Shown: one piece after another, positions 23,804-26,817 of the stretch
How positions within the stretch are numbered: the stretch's first letter is position 1
Layout: every line of letters starts with the position of its first letter
DNA from: JANNSW01 sp031431235
GTDB taxonomy: Bacteria; Pseudomonadota; Alphaproteobacteria; Rhizobiales; Hyphomicrobiaceae
DNA length: 26,817 nt
Assembly (NCBI GenBank): GCA_031431235.1
Contig: JANPDA010000223.1
Coordinates: 1-26,817, forward strand
Direction: 5' to 3'
The notes under the pieces: model-generated
Database searches by the model: none
What the model saw: the letters and a program-made list of their open reading frames with translations, nothing else
Told to the model about the DNA's origin: nothing
Position numbers and translations under genes: made by a program

Positions 23804-24700
23804 TCAACCATGTGCGCCGGCATTTGGGCCTGCTCCCCAAACATAGATGGCGGCGAACAGGAACAGCCAGACCACGTCGACGAAGTGCCAATACCAGGCG
23901 GCCGCCTCGAAGCCGAAATGCTGCTTGGGCGTGAAGTGACCCGCGAGCGCCCGGAACAGGCACACGATCAGGAACAACGTGCCGACCACGACGTGGAAGC
24001 CGTGGAACCCGGTCGCCATGAAGAAGGCCGAGCTGTAAATGTGGCCACTGAACGTGAAGGGCGCGTTGGCGTACTCGAAGGCCTGGCAGGCGGTGAACGC
24101 CATCCCGAGCAGGATCGTCAGCACCAGGCCCCAGACCAGTCCCTTGCGGTCGCCCTCCAGGAGCGCGTGGTGCGCCCAGGTCACCGTCGTGCCCGAGGTC
24201 AGCAGAATGAGCGTGTTGACGAATGGCAAGGCCCAGGGATCGAAGGTGCCCTTGTAGTCCCCGCTCGGCTGCGGTGGCCAGTGCCCGCCGGTCAAGGTGT
24301 TGCGATCGACCAAGCCGACGATCTCGGCGCTGTTGGGAAGCTGGTGCACGTCGTTGGGGAACAGCGCTGGATCGAAATAGCCCCAGAACCAGGCGACGAA
24401 GAACATCACCTCGGACGCAATGAAAAGCAGCATGCCGTAGCGCAGGTGCAGCTGCACGACCGGCGTATGGTCGCCGCCGTGAGCCTCCTTGATCACGTCG
24501 CGCCACCAGAAATACATGGTCACGAGCACGAGCACGAAACCCGGCGCCACATACCAGAGCTGGGGGGCACCAGCCTTGCGGGAAATGAAGTACTGGATCG
24601 CCCCGATCGCCAGTGCCAGCGCCCCCGCCGCTCCGATGATCGGCCAGGGACTGGGATTGACGAGGTGGTAGTCGTGATGCTTTGCGTGTGTATCGGCCAT
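23804..24700 (-). CDS. ctaE: cytochrome c oxidase subunit III
   Basis: 298-residue polytopic membrane protein, subunit III of the aa3-type oxidase complex. It has seven hydrophobic segments and the hallmark stretches NPSPWPIIGA near the N-terminus, RYGMLLFIASEVMFFVAWFWGYF, LLLTSGTTVTWAHHAL and ATGFHGFHVVVGT, ending with AAWYWHFVDVVWLFLF. GGGAGC lies just before the ATG. It is 103 bases downstream of ctaG and just upstream of DUF983. Subunits I and II are not in the window and should lie beyond the right end if the operon is standard. Confidence 0.96.
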   Translation of the reverse strand: MADTHAKHHDYHLVNPSPWPIIGAAGALALAIGAIQYFISRKAGAPQLWYVAPGFVLVLVTMYFWWRDVIKEAHGGDHTPVVQLHLRYGMLLFIASEVMFFVAWFWGYFDPALFPNDVHQLPNSAEIVGLVDRNTLTGGHWPPQPSGDYKGTFDPWALPFVNTLILLTSGTTVTWAHHALLEGDRKGLVWGLVLTILLGMAFTACQAFEYANAPFTFSGHIYSSAFFMATGFHGFHVVVGTLFLIVCLFRALAGHFTPKQHFGFEAAAWYWHFVDVVWLFLFAAIYVWGAGPNAGAHG

Positions 24701-24803
24701 GTCGATGCTCCCTCGATCCCCTGCTGCGGTGTTGCGGTCGGCCTCGGCGACCGCTTCATGCCATGCTGATGCGCGACTTCACGCTGTTGCTTTGCCTTTG
24801 CGC

Positions 24804-25424
24804 TCACCCGCCTGCCGGCTGCGTCGGCACCGGCTCGACCTTGGCGCCCGCCGTCGTCGTCTCACTGCGGTGGAACGTGTAGGACAGGGTGATCTCGGAG
24901 ATGGCCCTGCTGTCGGGATCCTGCAGGATCGCCGGATCGACGAAGAAGCTCACCGGCATCTCGACGCTCTCGCCCGCGGCCAGCACCTGCTCGGTGAAGC
25001 AGAAGCACGCGATCTTGCTGAAGTATTGCCCCGCGATCTCGGGCGTCACATTGAAGCTTGCTGTGCCGGCGACAGTCTGGCTCGCCTGATTGTGGGCGCG
25101 ATAGAAGGCCAGACTGGTCTCGCCGATCCGCACCTGCATGGTGGCGACGGCCGGCGTGAATCTCCACGGCAGATCGGGATCGATATTGGCATCGAACCGG
25201 ATCGTCATCACATGATTGCTCGCCGCTTTGGGCGCAACCTCGGCACGCTGGGTGGTGCCACCATAGCCGGTCGCCTGGCAAAACAGCCGGTAGAGGGGAA
25301 CGGAGGCGTAGGCGAGACCGAGCATGGCGACGGCGACGACGGCAAGCGGCAGCGCCACCCGATGATGTCGGCTGAGCCCAGCCTTGCGCAGCCGGCCGTG
25401 TGTGGCATTTTCTTTCGTGTCCAT
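24804..25424 (-). CDS. ctaG: cytochrome c oxidase assembly protein CtaG/Cox11
   Basis: 206-residue protein that delivers copper to the CuB site of subunit I. A single N-terminal transmembrane helix (about residues 24-44) precedes a periplasmic immunoglobulin-like domain. The copper-binding CFCF motif is at residues 140-143 in KIACFCFTEQ, after the FNVTPEIAGQYFSK segment. The FCQATGYGGTTQ stretch right after the helix is also diagnostic. The frame reads GTG then ATG at the start; I use the ATG. It follows the small coxF-like ORF by 52 bases. Confidence 0.96.
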   Translation of the reverse strand: MDTKENATHGRLRKAGLSRHHRVALPLAVVAVAMLGLAYASVPLYRLFCQATGYGGTTQRAEVAPKAASNHVMTIRFDANIDPDLPWRFTPAVATMQVRIGETSLAFYRAHNQASQTVAGTASFNVTPEIAGQYFSKIACFCFTEQVLAAGESVEMPVSFFVDPAILQDPDSRAISEITLSYTFHRSETTTAGAKVEPVPTQPAGG

Positions 25425-25476
25425 CACGTCCGCGCCTGCGGGCGCACTCCTCTCGTCTGTGGCCTTGGCAGCGCTT

Positions 25477-25641
25477 TCACAGCGGCCGAAGTGCCACGGT
25501 GCTGCCCAATCGTACGATCGTCACCACGAAGAACAGCACAGCCATTGCGCCAAGCGCGATCGCCAGCGCAATCGAGCGCCGGCGACGACGCCTCAGCCAT
25601 TCCTCGCTACGCTCCCCCGAAGCTTGCGGACTGTCTCCCAT
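25477..25641 (-). CDS. small CoxF-like membrane protein
   Basis: 54-residue ORF between ctaB and ctaG, starting one base after the ctaB stop codon. It has a hydrophilic N-terminus, a run of six Arg residues (RRRRRR, 17-22) and one transmembrane helix (about residues 24-43). A tiny single-helix protein of this shape at this exact position is known as CoxF in alphaproteobacterial cox operons. Its role is unclear; the call rests on position and shape, not on sequence conservation I can test. Confidence 0.75.
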   Translation of the reverse strand: MGDSPQASGERSEEWLRRRRRRSIALAIALGAMAVLFFVVTIVRLGSTVALRPL

Positions 25642-25642
25642 C

Positions 25643-26590
25643 TCAAGCCAGCGCCCTGGCAACACCGTGCTCGGCCAGCAGCACTGCAAACAGCAAGAAC
25701 AGATAGAGGATCGAGAAGGCGAACAGGCGCTTGGCAGGCTTGTTGGCGTCGGCTCCATCCTCGCTGCGGTAGAGCGCGACCGCCAACCAGACGAACACCG
25801 CTCCGAGCAGGCCCGAGGCAATGCCATAGGCGACGCCGCCCAGGCCGATCGCCACCGGCCCCATGCCAAGCGGCGCCAGGATGAGACTGTAGATGAGGAT
25901 CTGCCGCCGCGTCTCCACAGGCCCGGCGACAACCGGCAGCATCGGCACACCGACACGCTCGTAGTCGCGGCAGCGGGTCAGCGCGAGCGCCCAGAAATGC
26001 GGCGGCGTCCACATGAAAATGATGAGGAACAGCACGATGCCTTCCAGGCTCACGCCCCCCGTGGCGGCCGCCCAGCCGATCATCGGTGGAAATGCGCCGG
26101 CCGCCCCGCCGATCACGATGTTCTGGGGCGTGCGCCGCTTCAGCCAGACGGTATAGATGACGATGTAGAAGGCGATCGTCAGCGCCAGCAGGGCTGCCGC
26201 GACCCAATTGATGAAGAGCCCCAGCATCAGCACCGAGGCGACTGCGAGGAACATGCCGAAGCCGAGCGCTTCGCCCGGCTCGATGCGTCCGCGCGGAATC
26301 GGCCGACCAGCCGTGCGCGACATTCGCGCATCGATGTCGGCGTCATACCACATGTTGAGCGCACCCGAAGCGCCGGCGCCGACCGCGATGCAGATCAGCG
26401 CGGCGATCGCCAAAACCGGGTGCATGGGAACGGGCGCCGCAACCAGGCCAACCAGGGCCGTGAAGACGACGAGCGACATCACGCGAGGTTTCATCAGCGC
26501 CAGATAGTCACCGATTTCGGCGCCACCCGAGGCCGCTGCCGTCGTCGCTGCAAGGCTGTTGTCAATCGCTTCGGCCATCTGCCCTTCCAT
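25643..26590 (-). CDS. ctaB: protoheme IX farnesyltransferase (heme O synthase)
   Basis: 315-residue UbiA-superfamily prenyltransferase that adds farnesyl to heme b, giving heme O for the oxidase. The Asp-rich substrate motif is NMWYDADIDARMSRTAGRP (residues 79-97), and the second conserved region is YTVWLKRRTPQNIVIGGAAGAFPP. About nine membrane helices are visible. ATG 26590 is favoured over ATG 26578 because GGAGGT lies 9 bases before it. It is the first gene of the visible cox string. The 50 bases upstream lead directly into the inverted copy of the CTAG repeat. Confidence 0.96.
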   Translation of the reverse strand: MEGQMAEAIDNSLAATTAAASGGAEIGDYLALMKPRVMSLVVFTALVGLVAAPVPMHPVLAIAALICIAVGAGASGALNMWYDADIDARMSRTAGRPIPRGRIEPGEALGFGMFLAVASVLMLGLFINWVAAALLALTIAFYIVIYTVWLKRRTPQNIVIGGAAGAFPPMIGWAAATGGVSLEGIVLFLIIFMWTPPHFWALALTRCRDYERVGVPMLPVVAGPVETRRQILIYSLILAPLGMGPVAIGLGGVAYGIASGLLGAVFVWLAVALYRSEDGADANKPAKRLFAFSILYLFLLFAVLLAEHGVARALA

Positions 26591-26636
26591 CCAGTCGAGA
26601 CCTCCACCACCTCACGCCCGCCACTCGAGCGTGTCG

Positions 26637-26768
26637 CTAGTGTTCTGACTCATCCATTTAGTACCCTAAATGAATGGCCAGCCCACTAGCCTACTCTATG
26701 TTTGTGCTCCGTCTTTCCATTCATTGATCCAGCTTCGCCGGAATCGAATGAATGGGACGGAGCACTAG
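26637..26768 (-). repeat. 132-bp CTAG-bordered palindromic element, copy B
   Basis: Read on the minus strand this copy aligns end to end with 5634-5765: same length, 7 substitutions, 125 of 132 identical. CTAG borders lie at 26637-26640, 26686-26689 and 26765-26768, splitting it into the same 53-bp and 83-bp modules. The 83-bp module is nearly unchanged (three substitutions, none inside its hairpin). The four differences in the 53-bp module all fall in its hairpin (26651-26676) and keep it paired on the minus strand. The copy sits 46 bases before ctaB and is oriented with the ctaB operon. Confidence 0.9.
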
Positions 26769-26817
26769 TGTTCTGACTCATCCATTTAGTACCCTAAATG
26801 AATGGCCAGCCCACTAG
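26765..26817 (-). repeat. third 53-bp module, cut by or ending at the window edge
   Basis: These 53 bases are identical to 26637-26689 and share the CTAG at 26765-26768 with copy B. The window ends exactly on the next CTAG. It may be a lone module or the start of another 132-bp unit beyond the edge, so the array may continue. Confidence 0.85.

Noticed and set aside
26637..26817. CRISPR-like repeat array
   Set aside because: The repeated units abut through CTAG with no unique spacers of regular length, and there are no cas genes.

Overview
The window is high-GC DNA, almost certainly from an alphaproteobacterium and most likely a member of the Hyphomicrobiales (Rhizobiales). The basis is inference from three things: the minus-strand gene order ctaB, small coxF-like ORF, ctaG, ctaE, DUF983, SURF1, thrC, M16 peptidase, GNAT (a typical alphaproteobacterial cox neighbourhood); the codon bias; and short palindromic intergenic repeats of a type common in that order. 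I see no tRNA, rRNA, CRISPR array, phage gene or intact transposase.

Left part, plus strand (about 1-5600): an inverted pair of REP-like palindromes, then a probable two-gene lipid or acyl-CoA unit (SDR oxidoreductase and acyl-CoA ligase), then rmuC and a TrkH-type potassium transporter.

Middle accessory part, plus strand (about 5600-11700): it opens with a mosaic of palindromic elements that share CTAG borders. It continues with a TMEM43-like membrane protein, a DUF1428 protein with a DoxX protein, a CoA-acylating methylmalonate-semialdehyde dehydrogenase (mmsA), two tiny membrane proteins, a spacer holding what looks like a decayed copy of the mmsA 3' end, an orphan DUF433 antitoxin-like ORF and an unrecognised 276-aa protein closed by a good terminator hairpin.

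Right part, all minus strand (11806-26590): a Tat-exported PhoX-type phosphatase, a Rieske oxygenase alpha subunit, a 1284-residue membrane PAS-GGDEF-EAL protein whose two catalytic domains are both degenerate, and then the cytochrome c oxidase assembly operon with thrC, an M16 peptidase and a GNAT acetyltransferase at its downstream end. The operon supplies heme O (ctaB), CuB insertion (ctaG), subunit III (ctaE) and SURF1.

The most interesting signal is the intergenic element. A 132-bp copy at 5634-5765 recurs in inverted orientation at 26637-26768 (125 of 132 identical, no indels), followed by another 53-bp module. It is built from an 83-bp and a 53-bp module bounded by CTAG. The four differences inside the second hairpin all preserve pairing, including a true compensatory G-C to A-T change, but only when read on one strand. 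At both loci that strand is the one co-directional with the flanking genes. This points to a family maintained as single-stranded RNA or DNA structure.
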